64,000 nucleotides of DNA from Ecdyonurus torrentis. Lineage: Eukaryota > Arthropoda > Insecta > Ephemeroptera > Heptageniidae. Below the pieces are notes generated by a model, which saw only the letters and a list, made by a program, of their open reading frames with translations, did no database searches and was not told the DNA's origin. Below, piece by piece: positions 22,101 to 36,600 of the stretch (its first letter is position 1; each line of letters starts with the position of its first letter). The position numbers were made by a program, and so were the translations under genes. The DNA is taken from positions 2,061,636-2,125,635 of the forward strand of contig OX439132.1 in assembly GCA_949318235.1 (NCBI GenBank), given 5' to 3'.

Positions 22101-23814
22101 CTGTAGGCGTCTGAACCTATTAGGAAATCTCGTTTAATTCCCTGTCTTGATGTTAACGTATTTTACATAAGCCTTTTATGTGTTTGTTTGACCGTATTTT
22201 AGAGAAAATATTATGTTAAAGGAATCTCTAAAATATAACACAAGATATACACACACCTATGTTTGTGTGTGGGTAGTACAAATCCCAATCTATGTTGAAA
22301 ATTAGTTTTGAATCCTAGCGCGATGTTTTTGTATTTTTCATAAGCCATAATTATGTATTTAAGATAATATTAAGTAAAAATATTATGTTTAAAGAATATT
22401 TAAAATAGGCATTGCATAATACACACATCTATGTTTGTGAGCAAGCAGTGAGGGTCCCCACCGATCTTGAAATCTTGTTTTATTTCATGGCGCAATGTTT
22501 TTGTATTTTACTTAATGCATTCATATGTTTTTTAGATCGTAAAAAGTGAAAATTTTGTGATTAAACGATCGGTAAAAAAAAGCTTCACATAATACACACA
22601 CGTATGTTTGTAAGAAAGCTGTAGGCGTCCGAACCTATAAGGAAATCTCGTTTAATTCCCTGTCTTGATGTTTATGTATTTTACATAAGCCTTTTATGTG
22701 TTTGTTTGACCGTACTTTAGAGAAAATATTATGTTAAAGGAATCTGTAAAATATAACACAAGATATACACACACCTATGTTTGTGTGTGGGTAGTACAAA
22801 TCCCAATCTATGTTGAAAATTAGTTTTGGATCCTAGCGCGATGTTTTTGTATTTTTCATAAGCCATAATTATGTATTTAAGATAATATTAAGTAAAAATA
22901 TTATGTTTAAAGAATATTTAAAATAGACATTGCATAATACACACATCTATGTTTGTGAGCAAACAGTGAGGGTCCTTACCGATCTTGAAATCTTGTTTTA
23001 TTTCATGGCGCAATGTTTTTGTATTTTACATAATGCATTCATATGTTTTTAAGATAGTAAAAAGTGAAAATTTTGGGATTAAACTATTGAAAAAAAAAAG
23101 CTTCACTTATTACACACACGTATGTTTGTAAGAAAGCTGTAGGCGTCCGAACCTATTAGGAAATCTCGTTTAATTCCCTGTCTTGATGTTTATGTATTTT
23201 ACATAAGCCTTTTATGTGTTTGTTTGACCGTATTTTAGAGAAAATATTATGTTAAAGGAATCTGTAAAATATAACACAAGATATACACACACCTATGTTT
23301 GTGTGTGGGTAGTACAAATCCCAATCTATGTTGAAAATTAGTTTTGAATCCTAGCGCGATGTTTTTGTATTTTTCATAAGCCATAATTGTATTTAAGATA
23401 ATATTAAGTAAAAATATTATGTTTAAAGAATAGGTAAAAATAGGCATCGCATAATACACACATCTATGTTTGTGAGCAAGCAGTGAGGGTCCCCACCGAT
23501 CTTGAAATCTCGTTTTTTTTCATGGCACAATGTTTTTGTATTTTACATAATGCTTTCATATGTTTTTAATATAGTAAAAAGTGAAAATTTTGAGATTAAA
23601 CGATCGGTAAAAAAAAGCTTCACATAATACACACACGATTGTTTGTAACAAAGCTGTAGGCGTCCGAACCTATTAGGAAATCTCGTTTAATTCCCTGTCT
23701 TGATGTTAACGTATTTTACATAAGCCTTTTATGTGTTTGTTTGACCGTATTTTAGAGAAAATATTATGTTAAAGGAATCTCTAAAATATAACACAAGATA
23801 TACACACACCTATG
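19156..23814. repeat. b-e-f trimers, three consecutive copies (1,553-bp period)
   Basis: Unit starts are 19156, 19674, 20192; 20709, 21227, 21745; 22262, 22780, 23298. The start-to-start spacing is 1,553 bp in each case. All three e units carry GGATCC in A, and all three f units carry the 2-bp deletion and CTCTAAAATATAAC. The three f copies contain the same minus-strand frame at the same 1,553-bp spacing (20141, 21694, 23247). This is the most regular trimer stretch of the window and suggests recent amplification. Confidence 0.85.
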
Positions 23815-26800
23815 TTTGTGTGTGGGTAGTACAAATCCCAATCTATGTTGAAAATTAGTTTTGAATCCTAGCGCGATGTTTTTGTATTTTTCATAAGCCA
23901 TAATTATGTATTTAAGATAATATTAAGTAAAAATATTATGTTTAAAGAATATTTAAAATAGGCATTGCATAATACACACATCTATGTTTGTGAGCAAACA
24001 GTGAGGGTCCTTACCGATCTTGAAATCTTGTTTTATTTTATGGCGCAATGTTTTTGTATTTTACTTAATGCATTCATATGTTTTTTAGATCCTAAAAAGT
24101 AAAAATTTTGTGATTAAACGATCGGTAAAAACAAGCTTCACATAATACACACACGTATGTTTGTAAGAAAGCTGTAGGCGTCCGAACCTATTAGGAAATC
24201 TTGTTTAATTCCCTGTCTTGATGTTTATGTATTTTACATAAGCCTTTTATGTGTTTGTTTGACCGTAATTTAGAGAAAATATTATTTTAAAGGAATCTGT
24301 AAAATATAACACAAGATATACACACACCTATGTTTGTGTGTGGGTAGTACAAATCCCAATCTATGTTGAAAATTAGTTTTGAATCCTAGCGCGATGTTTT
24401 TGTATTTTTTATAAGCCATAAATATGTATTTAGCTAATATTAAGTAAAAATATTATGTTTAAAGAATATTCAAAATAGGCATTGCATAATACACACATCT
24501 ATGTTTGTGAGCAAGCAGTGAGGGTCCCCACCGATCTTGAAATCTTGTTTTATTTCATGGCGCAATGTTTTTGTATTTTACATAATGCATTCAATTTTTT
24601 TTAGATAGTAAAAAGTGAAAATGTTGTGATTAAAGGATCAATAAAAACAAGCTTCACATAATACACACACGTATGTTTGTAAGAAAGCTGTAGGCGTCCG
24701 AACCTATTAGGAAATCTTGTTTAATTCCCTGTTTTGATGTTTATGTATTTTACATAAGCCTTTTATGTGTTTGTTTGACCGTATTTTAGAGAAAATATTA
24801 TGTTAAAGGAATCTGTAAAATATAACACAAGATATACACACACCTTTGTTTGTGTGTAGGTAGTACAAATCCCAATCTATGTTGAAAATTAGTTTTGAAT
24901 CCTAGCGCGATGTTTTTGTATTTTTCATAAGCCATAATTATGTATTAAAGATAATATTTAGTAAAAATATTATGTTTAAAGAATATTTATAATAGGCATT
25001 GCATAATACACACATGTATGTTTGTGAGCAAGCAGTGAGGGTCCCCACCGATCTTGAAATCTTGTTCTATTTCATGGCGCAATGTTTTTGTATTTTACGT
25101 GATGCATTCATATGTTTTTTAGATAATAAAAAGTAAAAATTTTTTGATTAAAGGATCGGTAAAAACAAGCTTCACATAATACACACACGTTTTTTTGTAA
25201 CAAAGCTGTAGGCGTCCGAACCTATTAGGAAATCTCGTTTAATTCCCTGTCTTGATGTTAACGTATTTTACATAAGCCTTTTATGTGTTTGTTTGACCGT
25301 ATTTTAGAGAAAATATTATGTTAAAGGAATCTCTAAAATATAACACAAGATATACACACACCTATGTTTGTGTGTGGGTAGTACAAATCCCAATCTATGT
25401 TGAAAATTAGTTTTGAATCCTAGCGCGATGTTTTTGTATTTTTCATAAGCCATAATTATGTATTTAAGATAATATTAAGTAAAAATATTATGTTTAAAGA
25501 ATATTTAAAATAGGCATTGCATAATACACACATCTATGTTTGTGAGCAAACAGTGAGGGTCCTTACCGATCTTGAAATCTTGTTTTATTTTATGGCGCAA
25601 TGTTTTTGTATTTTACTTAATGCATTCATATGTTTTTTAGATCCTAAAAAGTAAAAATTTTGTGATTAAACGATCGGTAAATACAAGCTTCACATAATAC
25701 ACACACGTATGTTTGTAAGAAAGCTGTAGGCGTCCGAACCTATTAGGAAATCTTGTTTAATTCCCTGTCTTGATGTTTATGTATTTTACATAAGCCTTTT
25801 ATGTGTTTGTTTGACCGTAATTTAGAGAAAATATTATTTTAAAGGAATCTGTAAAATATAACACAAGATATACACACACCTATGTTTGTGTGTGGGTAGT
25901 ACAAATCCCAATCTATGTTGAAAATTAGTTTTGAATCCTAGCGCGATGTTTTTGTATTTTTTATAAGCCATAAATATGTATTTAGCTAATATTAAGTAAA
26001 AATATTATGTTTAAAGAATATTCAAAATAGGCATTGCATAATACACACATCTATGTTTGTGAGCAAGCAGTGAGGGTCCCCACCGATCTTGAAATCTTGT
26101 TTTATTTCATGGCGCAATGTTTTTGTATTTTACATAATTCATTCAATTTTTTTTAGATAGTAAAAAGTGAAAATGTTGTGATTAAAGGATCAATAAAAAC
26201 AAGCTTCACATAATACACACACGTATGTTTGTAAGAAAGCTGTAGGCGTCCGAACCTATTAGGAAATCTTGTTTAATTCCCTGTTTTGATGTTTATGTAT
26301 TTTACATAAGCCTTTTATGTGTTTGTTTGACCGTATTTTAGAGAAAATATTATGTTAAAGGAATCTGTAAAATATAACACAAGATATACACACACCTTTG
26401 TTTGTGTGTAGGTAGTACAAATCCCAATCTATGTTGAAAATTAGTTTTGAATCCTAGCGCGATGTTTTTGTATTTTTCATAAGCCATAATTATGTATTAA
26501 AGATAATATTTAGTAAAAATATTATGTTTAAAGAATATTTATAATAGGCATTGCATAATACACACATGTATGTTTGTGAGCAAGCAGTGAGGGTCCCCAC
26601 CGATCTTGAAATCTTGTTCTATTTCATGGCGCAATGTTTTTGTATTTTACGTGATGCATTCATATGTTTTTTAGATAATAAAAAGTAAAAATTTTTTGAT
26701 TAAAGGATCGGTAAAAACAAGCTTCACATAATACACACACGTTTTTTTGTAACAAAGCTGTAGGCGTCCGAACCTATTAGGAAATCTCGTTTAATTCCCT

Positions 26801-26918
26801 GTCTTGATGTTAACGTATTTTACATAAGCCTTTTATGTGTTTGTTTGACCGTAATTTAGAGAAAATATTATGTTAAAAGAATCTGTAAAATATAACACAA
26901 GATATACACACACCTATG
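23815..26918. repeat. i-j-k trimers, copies 2 and 3 (1,552-bp period)
   Basis: Unit starts are 23815 (i), 24333 (j), 24849 (k), 25367 (i), 25885 (j) and 26401 (k). The two trimers share all markers given for copy 1. Private differences are few, for example AAATACAAGC near 25680 and ATAATTCATTC near 26147 in the second. The k unit at 24849 ends in CTCTAAAATATAAC, an f-type C end, while that at 26401 ends in the a-like form. The exchange that tandemly duplicated the trimer therefore probably used the C monomer. Confidence 0.82.
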
Positions 26919-27956
26919 TTTGTGTGTGGGTAGTACAAATCCCAATCTATGTTGAAAATTAGTTTTGAATCCTAGCGCGATGTTTTTGTATTTTTCATAA
27001 GCCATAATTATGTATTTAAGATAATATTAAGTAAAAATATTATGTTTAAAGAATATTTAAAATAGGCATTGCATAATACACACATCTATGTTTGTGAGCA
27101 AACAGTGAGGGTCCTTACCGATCTTGAAATCTTGTTTTATTTCATGGCGCAATGTTTTTGTATTTTACTTAATGCATTCATATGTTTTTTAGATCGTAAA
27201 AAGTAAAAAGTTTGTGATTAAACGATCGGTAAAAACAAGCTTCACATAATACACACACGTATGTTTGTAAGAAAGCGGTAGGCGTCCGAACCTATTAGGA
27301 AATCTCGTTTAATTCCCTGTCTTGATGTTTATGTATTTTACATAAGCAATTTATGTGTTTTTTTGACCGTAATTTAGAAAAAATATTACGTTAAAGGAAT
27401 CTGTAAAATATAACACAAGATATACACACACCTATGTTTGTGTGTGGGTAGTACAAATCCCAATCTATGTTGAAAATTAGTTTTGAATCCTAGCGCGATG
27501 TTTTTGTATTTTTCATAAGCCATAAATAATTATGTATTTAAGATACTATTAAGTAAATATTATTTTTAAAGAAAAATTTAAAATAGGCATCGCATAATAC
27601 ACACATTTATGTTTGTGAGCAGGCAGTGAGGGTCCCCACCGATCTTGAAATCTTGTTCTATTTCATGGCGCAATGTTTTTGTATTTTACATAATGCATTC
27701 AATTTTTTTTAGATAGTAAAAAGTGAAAATGTTGTGATTAAAGGATCAATAAAAACAAGCTTCACATAATAAACACACGTTTGTTTTTAACAAAGTTGAA
27801 GGCGTCTGAACCTATTAGGAAATCTTGTTTAATTCCCTGTCTTGATGTTTATGTATTTTACATAAGCAATTTATGTGTTTTTTTGACCGTATTTTAGAGA
27901 AAATATTATGTTAAAGGAATCTGTAAAATATATTACAAGATATACACACACCTTTG
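26919..27956. repeat. a-l pair, copy 2
   Basis: The units at 26919 (a) and 27437 (l, 520 bp) repeat the pair at 18118-19155 with an 8,801-bp offset. Private changes include AAAAAGTTTGTG near 27210, AAAGCGGTAGG near 27277 and ATTACGTTAAAGG near 27387. The C monomer of the l unit differs: it carries TCTTGTTT, TTTATGTATT and CAATTTATG where copy 1 has the HpaI form. The 3' end of the duplicated block is therefore hybrid. Confidence 0.78.
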
Positions 27957-29510
27957 TTTGTGTGTAGGTAGTACAAATCCCAATCTATGTTGAAAATTAG
28001 TTTTGAATCCTAGCGCGATGTTTTTGTATTTTTTATAAGCCATAATTATGTATTTAAGCTAATATTAAGTAAAAATATTATGTTTAATAATATTTATAAT
28101 AGGCAGCGCATAATACACACATCTATGTTTGTGAGCAAGCAGTGAGGGTCCCCACCGATCTTGAAATCTTGTTTTATTTCATGGCACAATGTTTTTGTAT
28201 TTTACATAATGCATTCATATGTTTTTAAGATAGTAAAAAGTGAAAATTTTGGGATTAAACTATTGAAAAAAAAAAGCTTCACTTAATACACACACGTATG
28301 TTTGTAAGAAAGCTGTAGGCGTCCGAACCTATTAGGAAATCTCTTTTAATTCCCTGTCTTGATGTTTATGTATTTTACATAAGCCTTTTATGTGTTTGTT
28401 TGACCTAATTTTAGAGAAAATATTATGTTAAAGGAATCTGTAAAATATAACACAAGATATACACACACCTATGTTTGTGTGTGGGTAGTACAAATCCCAA
28501 TCTATGTTGAAAATTAGTTTTGAATCCTAGCGCGATGTTTTTGTATTTTTCATAAGCCATAATTATGTATTTAAGATAATATTAAGTAAAAATATTATGT
28601 TTAAAGAATAGGTAAAAATAGGCATCGCATAATACACACATCTATGTTTGTGAGCAAGCAGTGAGGGTCCCCACCGATCTTGAAATCTCGTTTTTTTTCA
28701 TGATACAATGTTTTTGTATTTTACATAATGCTTTCATATGTTTTTAATATAGTAAAAAATGAAAATTTTGAGATTAAACGATCGGTAAAAAAAAGCTTCA
28801 CATAATACACACACGTTTGTTTGTAACAAAGCTGTAGGCGTCCGAACCTATTAGGAAATCTCGTTTAATTCCCTGTCTTGATGTTAACGTATTTTACATA
28901 AGCCTTTTATGTGTTTGTTTGACCGTATTTTAGAGAAAATATTATGTTAAAGGAATCTGTAAAATATAACACAAGATATACACACACCTATGTTTGTGTG
29001 TGGGTAGTACAAATCCCAATCTATGTTGAAAATTAGTTTTGAATCCTAGCGCGATGTTTTTGTATTTTTCATAAGCCATAATTATGTATTTAAGATAATA
29101 TTAAGTAAAAATATTATGTTTAAAGAATATTTAAAATAGGCATTGCATAATACACACATCTATGTTTGTGAGCAAACAGTGAGGGTCCTTACCGATCTTG
29201 AAATCTTGTTTTATTTCATGGCGCAATGTTTTTGTATTTTACTTAATGCATTCATATGTTTTTTAGATCGTAAAAAGTAAAAATTTTGTGATTAAACGAT
29301 CGGTAAAAACAAGCTTCACATAATACACACATGTATGTTTGTAAGAAAGCAGTAGGCGTTCGAACCTATTAGGAAATCTCGTTTATTTCCCTGTCTTGAT
29401 GTTTATGTATTTTACATAAGCAATTTATGTGTTTTTTTGACCGTAATTTAGAGAAAATATTATGTTAAAGGAATCTGTAAAATATAACACAAGATATACA
29501 CACACCTATG
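27957..29510. repeat. m-d-a run at the start of block III
   Basis: Type m at 27957 has TTTTTATAAGCC in A, TTTAATAATATTTATAATAGG with GCAGCGCATAAT at the end of A, a type-e B (GGGATTAAACTATTG), and CTCTTTTAATT with GACCTAATTTTAG in C. It is followed by a d-like unit at 28474 (CATGATACAATG in B) and an a-like unit at 28993 (CACATGTATG and GCAGTAGGCGTTCG). The same run recurs at 52312-53865, exactly 24,355 bp downstream at all three starts. Confidence 0.78.
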
Positions 29511-32500
29511 TTTGTGTGTGGGTAGTACAAATCCCAATCTATGTTGAAAATTAGTTTTGAATCCTAGCGCGATGTTTTTGTATTTTTCATAAGCCATAAA
29601 TAATTATGTATTTAAGATACTATTAAGTAAATATTATTTTTAAAGAAAAATTTAAAATAGGCATCGCATAATACACACATTTATGTTTGTGAGCAGGCAG
29701 TGAGGGTCCCCACCGATCTTGAAATCTTGTTTTATTTCATGGCGCAATGTTTTTGTATTTTACTTAATGCATTCATATGTTTTTTAGATAGTAAAAAGTG
29801 AAAATGTTGTGATTAAACGATCGGTAAAAAAAAGCTTCACATAATACACACACGTATGTTTGTAACAAAGCTGTAGGCGTCCGAACCTATTAGGAAATCT
29901 CGTTTAATTCCCTCTCTTGATGTTTATGTATTTTACATAAGCCTTGTATGTGTTTGTTTGACCGTATTTTAGAGAAAATATTATGTTAAAGGAATCTGTA
30001 AAATATAACACAAGATATACACACACCTATGTTTGTGTGTGGGTAGTACAAATCCCAATCTATGTTGAAAATTAGTTTTGAATCCTAGCGCGATGTTTTT
30101 GTATTTTTCATAAGCCATAATTGTATTTAAGATAATATTAAGTAAAAATATTATGTTTAAAGAATAGGTAAAAATAGGCATCGCATAATACACACATCTA
30201 TGTTTGTGAGCAAGCAGTGAGGGTCCCCACCGATCTTGAAATCTCGTTTTTTTTCATGGCACAATGTTTTTGTATTTTACATAATGCTTTCATATGTTTT
30301 TAATATAGTAAAAAGTGAAAATTTTGAGATTAAACGATCGGTAAAAAAAAGCTTCACATAATACACACACATTTTTGTTTGTAACAAAGCTGTAGGCGTC
30401 TGAACCTATTAGAAAATCTCGTTTAATTCCCTGTCTTGATGTTAACGTATTTTACATAAGCCTTTTATGTGTTTGTTTGACCGTATTTTAGAGAAAATAT
30501 TATGTTAAAGGAATCTGTAAAATATAACACAAGATATACACACACCTATGTTTGTGTGTGGGTAGTACAAATCCCAATCTATGTTGAAAATTAGTTTTGA
30601 ATCCTAGCGCGATGTTTTTGTATTTTTCATAAGCCATAATTATGTATTTAAGATAATATTAAGTAAAAATATTACGTTTAAAGAATATTTAAAATAGGCA
30701 TTGAAAATACACACATCTATGTTTGTGAGCAAACAGTGAGGGTCCTTACCGATCTTGAAATCTTGTTTTATTTCATGGCGCAATGTTTTTGTATTTTACT
30801 TAATGCATTCATATTTTTTTTAGATCGTAAAAAGTAAAAATTTTGTGATTAAACGATCGGTAAAAACAAGCTTCACATTATACACACACGTATGTTTGTA
30901 AGAAAGCTGTAGGCGTTTGAACCTATTAGGAAATCTCGTTTAATTTCCTGTCTTGATGTTTATGTATTTTACATAAGCAATTTATGTGTTTTTTTGACCG
31001 TAATTTAGAGAAAATATTATGTTAAAGGAATCTGTAAAATATAACACAAGATATACACACACCTATGTTTGTGTGTGGGTAGTACAAATCCCAATCTATG
31101 TTGAAAATTAGTTTTGAATCCTAGCGCGATGTTTTTGTATTTTTCATAAGCCATAAATAATTATGTATTTAAGATACTATTAAGTAAATATTATTTTTAA
31201 AGAAAAATTTAAAATAGGCATCGCATAATACACACATTTATGTTTGTGAGCAGGCAGTGAGGGTCCCCACCGATCTTGAAATCTTGTTCTATTTCATGGC
31301 GCAATGTTTTTGTATTTTACATAATGCATTCAATTTTTTTTAGATAGTAAAAAGTGAAAATGTTGTGATTAAAGGATCAATAAAAACAAGCTTCACATAA
31401 TAAACACACGTTTGTTTTTAACAAAGTTGAAGGCGTCTGAACCTATTAGTAAATCTCGTTTAATTCCCTGTCTTGATGTTTATGTATTTTACATAAGCCT
31501 TTTATGTGTTTGTTTGACCGTATTTTAGAGAAAATATTATGTTAAAGGAATCTGTAAAATATAACACAAGATATACACACACCTTTGTTTGTGTGTAGGT
31601 AGTACAAATCCCAATCTATGTTGAAAATTAGTTTTGAATCCTAGCGCGATGTTTTTGTATTTTTCATAAGCCATAATTATGTATTTAAGATAATATTAAG
31701 TAAAAATATTATGTTTAAAGAATATTTAAAATAGGCATTGCATAATACACACATCTATGTTTGTGAGCAAACAGTGAGGGTCCTTACCGATCTTGAAATC
31801 TTGTTTTATTTCATGGCGCAATGTTTTTGTATTTTACTTAATGCATTCATATGTTTTTTAAATCGTAAAAAGTAAAAATTTTGTGATTAAACGATCGGTA
31901 AAAACAAGCTTCACATAATACACACACGTATGTTTGTAAGAAAGCTGTAGGCGTCCGAACCTATTAGGAAATCTCGTTTAATTCCCTGTCTTGATGTTTA
32001 TGTATTTTACATAAGCAATTTATGTGTTTTTTTGACCGTAATTTAGAGAAAATATTATGTTAAAGGAATCTGTAAAATATAACACAAGATATACACACAC
32101 CTATGTTTGTGTGTGGGTAGTACAAATCCCAATCTATGTTGAAAATTAGTTTTGAATCCTAGCGCGATGTTTTTGTATTTTTCATAAGCCATAATTATGT
32201 ATTTAAGATAATATTAAGTAAAAATATTATGTTTAAAGAATATTTTAAATAGGAATTGCATAATACACACATCTATGTTTGTGAGCAAGCAGTGAGGGTC
32301 CCCACCGATCTTGAAATCTTGTTTTATTTCATGGCGCAATGTTTTTGTATTTTACTTAATGCATTCATATGTTTTTTAGATCGTAAAAAGTGAAAATTTT
32401 GTGATTAAACGATCGGTAAAAACAAGCTTCACATAATACACACACGTATGTTTGTAAGAAAGCTGTAGGCGTCCGAACCTATTAGGAAATCTCGTTTAAT

Positions 32501-33659
32501 TCCCTGTCTTGATGTTTATGTATTTTACATAAGCAATTTATGTGTTTTTTTTTCCCGTAATTTAGAGAAAATATTATGTTAAAGGAATCTGTAAAATATA
32601 ACACAAGATATACACACATCTATGTTTGTGTGTGGGTAGTACAAATCCCAATCTATGTTGAAAATTAGTTTTGAATCCTAGCGCGATGTTTTTGTATTTT
32701 TTATAAGCCATAATTATGTATTTAAGCTAATATTAAGTAAAAATATTATGTTTAAAGAATATTCAAAATAGGCATTGCATAATACACACATCTATGTTTG
32801 TGAGCAAGCAGTGAGGGTCCCCACCGATCTTGAAATCTTGTTTTATTTCATAGCGCAATGTTTTTGTATTTTACTTAATGCATTCATATGTTTTTTAGAT
32901 CGTAAAAAGTAAAAATTTTGTGATTAAACGATCGGTAAAAACAAGCTTCACATAATACACACACGTATGTTTGTAAGAAAGCTGTAGGCGTCCGAACTTA
33001 TTAGGAAATCTCGTTTAATTCCCTGTCTTGATGTTTATGTATTTTACATAAGCAATTTATGTGTTTTTTTGACCGTAATTTAGAGAAAATATTATGTTAA
33101 AGGAATCTGTAAAATATAACACAAGATATACACACACCTATGTTTGTGTGTGGGTAGTACAAATCCCAATCTATGTTGAAAATTAGTTTTGAATCCTAGC
33201 GCGATGTTTTTGTATTTTTCATAAGCCATAATTATGTATTTAAGATAATATTAAGTAAAAATATTACGTTTAAAGAATATTTAAAATAGGCATTGAAAAT
33301 ACACACATCTATGTTTGTGAGCAAACAGTGAGGGTCCTTACCGATCTTGAAATCTTGTTTTATTTCATGGCGCAATGTTTTTGTATTTTACTTAATGCAT
33401 TCATATTTTTTTTAGATCGTAAAAAGTAAAAATTTTGTGATTAAACGATCGGTAAAAACAAGCTTCACATTATACACACACGTATGTTTGTAAGAAAGCT
33501 GTAGGCGTTTGAACCTATTAGGAAATCTCGTTTAATTTCCTGTCTTGATGTTTATGTATTTTACATAAGCAATTTATGTGTTTTTTTGACCGTAATTTAG
33601 AGAAAATATTATGTTAAAGGAATCTGTAAAATATAACACAAGATATACACACACCTATG
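29511..33659. repeat. Eight-unit higher-order repeat, copy 1 (4,149 bp): l-f-n-l-a-b-o-n
   Basis: Unit starts are 29511, 30032, 30551, 31068, 31588, 32106, 32625 and 33143. The first l is a variant (521 bp) with CTCTCTTGATG and CCTTGTATG in C. Type n is marked by ATTACGTTTAAAG and GCATTGAAAATAC in A, CATATTTTTTTTAG and CACATTATAC in B, and GCGTTTGAACC in C. The b unit has ATATTTTAAATAGG in A and TTTTTTTTTCCCG in C. Type o has AAGCTAAT and ATTCAAAATAGG in A, CATAGCGC in B and GAACTTATTAGG in C. A private 2-bp gain near 30371 makes this copy 2 bp longer than the next. Confidence 0.83.
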
Positions 33660-36600
33660 TTTGTGTGTGGGTAGTACAAATCCCAATCTATGTTGAAAAT
33701 TAGTTTTAAATCCTAGCGCGATGTTTTTGTATTTTTCATAAGCCATAAATAATTATGTATTTAAGATACTATTAAGTAAATATTATTTTTAAAGAAAAAT
33801 TTAAAATAGGCATCGCATAATACACACATTTATGTTTGTGAGCAGGCAGTGAGGGTCCCCACCGATCTTGAAATCTTGTTTTATTTCATGGCGCAATGTT
33901 TTTGTATTTTACTTAATGCATTCATATGTTTTTTAGATAGTAAAAAGTGAAAATGTTGTGATTAAACGATCGGTAAAAAAAAGCTTCACATAATACACAC
34001 ACGTATGTTTGTAACAAAGCTGTAGGCGTCCGAACCTATTAGGAAATCTCGTTTAATTCCCTCTCTTGATGTTTATGTATTTTACATAAGCCTTGTATGT
34101 GTTTGTTTGACCGTATTTTAGAGAAAATATTATGTTAAAGGAATCTGTAAAATATAACACAAGATATACACACACCTATGTTTGTGTGTGGGTAGTACAA
34201 ATCCCAATCTATGTTGAAAATTAGTTTTGAATCCTAGCGCGATGTTTTTGTATTTTTCATAAGCCATAATTGTATTTAAGATAATATTAAGTAAAAATAT
34301 TATGTTTAAAGAATAGGTAAAAATAGGCATCGCATAATACACACATCTATGTTTGTGAGCAAGCAGTGAGGGTCCCCACCGATCTTGAAATCTCGTTTTT
34401 TTTCATGGCACAATGTTTTTGTATTTTACATAATGCTTTCATATGTTTTTAATATAGTAAAAAGTGAAAATTTTGAGATTAAACGATCGGTAAAAAAAAG
34501 CTTCACATAATACACACACGTTTGTTTGTAACAAAGCTGTAGGCGTCTGAACCTATTAGAAAATCTCGTTTAATTCCCTGTCTTGATGTTAACGTATTTT
34601 ACATAAGCCTTTTATGTGTTTGTTTGACCGTATTTTAGAGAAAATATTATGTTAAAGGAATCTGTAAAATATAACACAAGATATACACACACCTATGTTT
34701 GTGTGTGGGTAGTACAAATCCCAATCTATGTTGAAAATTAGTTTTGAATCCTAGCGCGATGTTTTTGTATTTTTCATAAGCCATAATTATGTATTTAAGA
34801 TAATATTAAGTAAAAATATTACGTTTAAAGAATATTTAAAATAGGCATTGAAAATACACACATCTATGTTTGTGAGCAAACAGTGAGGGTCCTTACCGAT
34901 CTTGAAATCTTGTTTTATTTCATGGCGCAATGTTTTTGTATTTTACTTAATGCATTCATATTTTTTTTAGATCGTAAAAAGTAAAAATTTTGTGATTAAA
35001 CGATCGGTAAAAACAAGCTTCACATTATACACACACGTATGTTTGTAAGAAAGCTGTAGGCGTTTGAACCTATTAGGAAATCTCGTTTAATTTCCTGTCT
35101 TGATGTTTATGTATTTTACATAAGCAATTTATGTGTTTTTTTGACCGTAATTTAGAGAAAATATTATGTTAAAGGAATCTGTAAAATATAACACAAGATA
35201 TACACACACCTATGTTTGTGTGTGGGTAGTACAAATCCCAATCTATGTTGAAAATTAGTTTTGAATCCTAGCGCGATGTTTTTGTATTTTTCATAAGCCA
35301 TAAATAATTATGTATTTAAGATACTATTAAGTAAATATTATTTTTAAAGAAAAATTTAAAATAGGCATCGCATAATACACACATTTATGTTTGTGAGCAG
35401 GCAGTGAGGGTCCCCACCGATCTTGAAATCTTGTTCTATTTCATGGCGCAATGTTTTTGTATTTTACATAATGCATTCAATTTTTTTTAGATAGTAAAAA
35501 GTGAAAATGTTGTGATTAAAGGATCAATAAAAACAAGCTTCACATAATAAACACACGTTTGTTTTTAACAAAGTTGAAGGCGTCTGAACCTATTAGTAAA
35601 TCTCGTTTAATTCCCTGTCTTGATGTTTATGTATTTTACATAAGCCTTTTATGTGTTTGTTTGACCGTATTTTAGAGAAAATATTATGTTAAAGGAATCT
35701 GTAAAATATAACACAAGATATACACACACCTTTGTTTGTGTGTAGGTAGTACAAATCCCAATCTATGTTGAAAATTAGTTTTGAATCCTAGCGCGATGTT
35801 TTTGTATTTTTCATAAGCCATAATTATGTATTTAAGATAATATTAAGTAAAAATATTATGTTTAAAGAATATTTAAAATAGGCATTGCATAATACACACA
35901 TCTATGTTTGTGAGCAAACAGTGAGGGTCCTTACCGATCTTGAAATCTTGTTTTATTTCATGGCGCAATGTTTTTGTATTTTACTTAATGCATTCATATG
36001 TTTTTTAAATCGTAAAAAGTAAAAATTTTGTGATTAAACGATCGGTAAAAACAAGCTTCACATAATACACACACGTATGTTTGTAAGAAAGCTGTAGGCG
36101 TCCGAACCTATTAGGAAATCTCGTTTAATTCCCTGTCTTGATGTTTATGTATTTTACATAAGCAATTTATGTGTTTTTTTGACCGTAATTTAGAGAAAAT
36201 ATTATGTTAAAGGAATCTGTAAAATATAACACAAGATATACACACACCTATGTTTGTGTGTGGGTAGTACAAATCCCAATCTATGTTGAAAATTAGTTTT
36301 GAATCCTAGCGCGATGTTTTTGTATTTTTCATAAGCCATAATTATGTATTTAAGATAATATTAAGTAAAAATATTATGTTTAAAGAATATTTTAAATAGG
36401 AATTGCATAATACACACATCTATGTTTGTGAGCAAGCAGTGAGGGTCCCCACCGATCTTGAAATCTTGTTTTATTTCATGGCGCAATGTTTTTGTATTTT
36501 ACTTAATGCATTCATATGTTTTTTAGATCGTAAAAAGTGAAAATTTTGTGATTAAACGATCGGTAAAAACAAGCTTCACATAATACACACACGTATGTTT

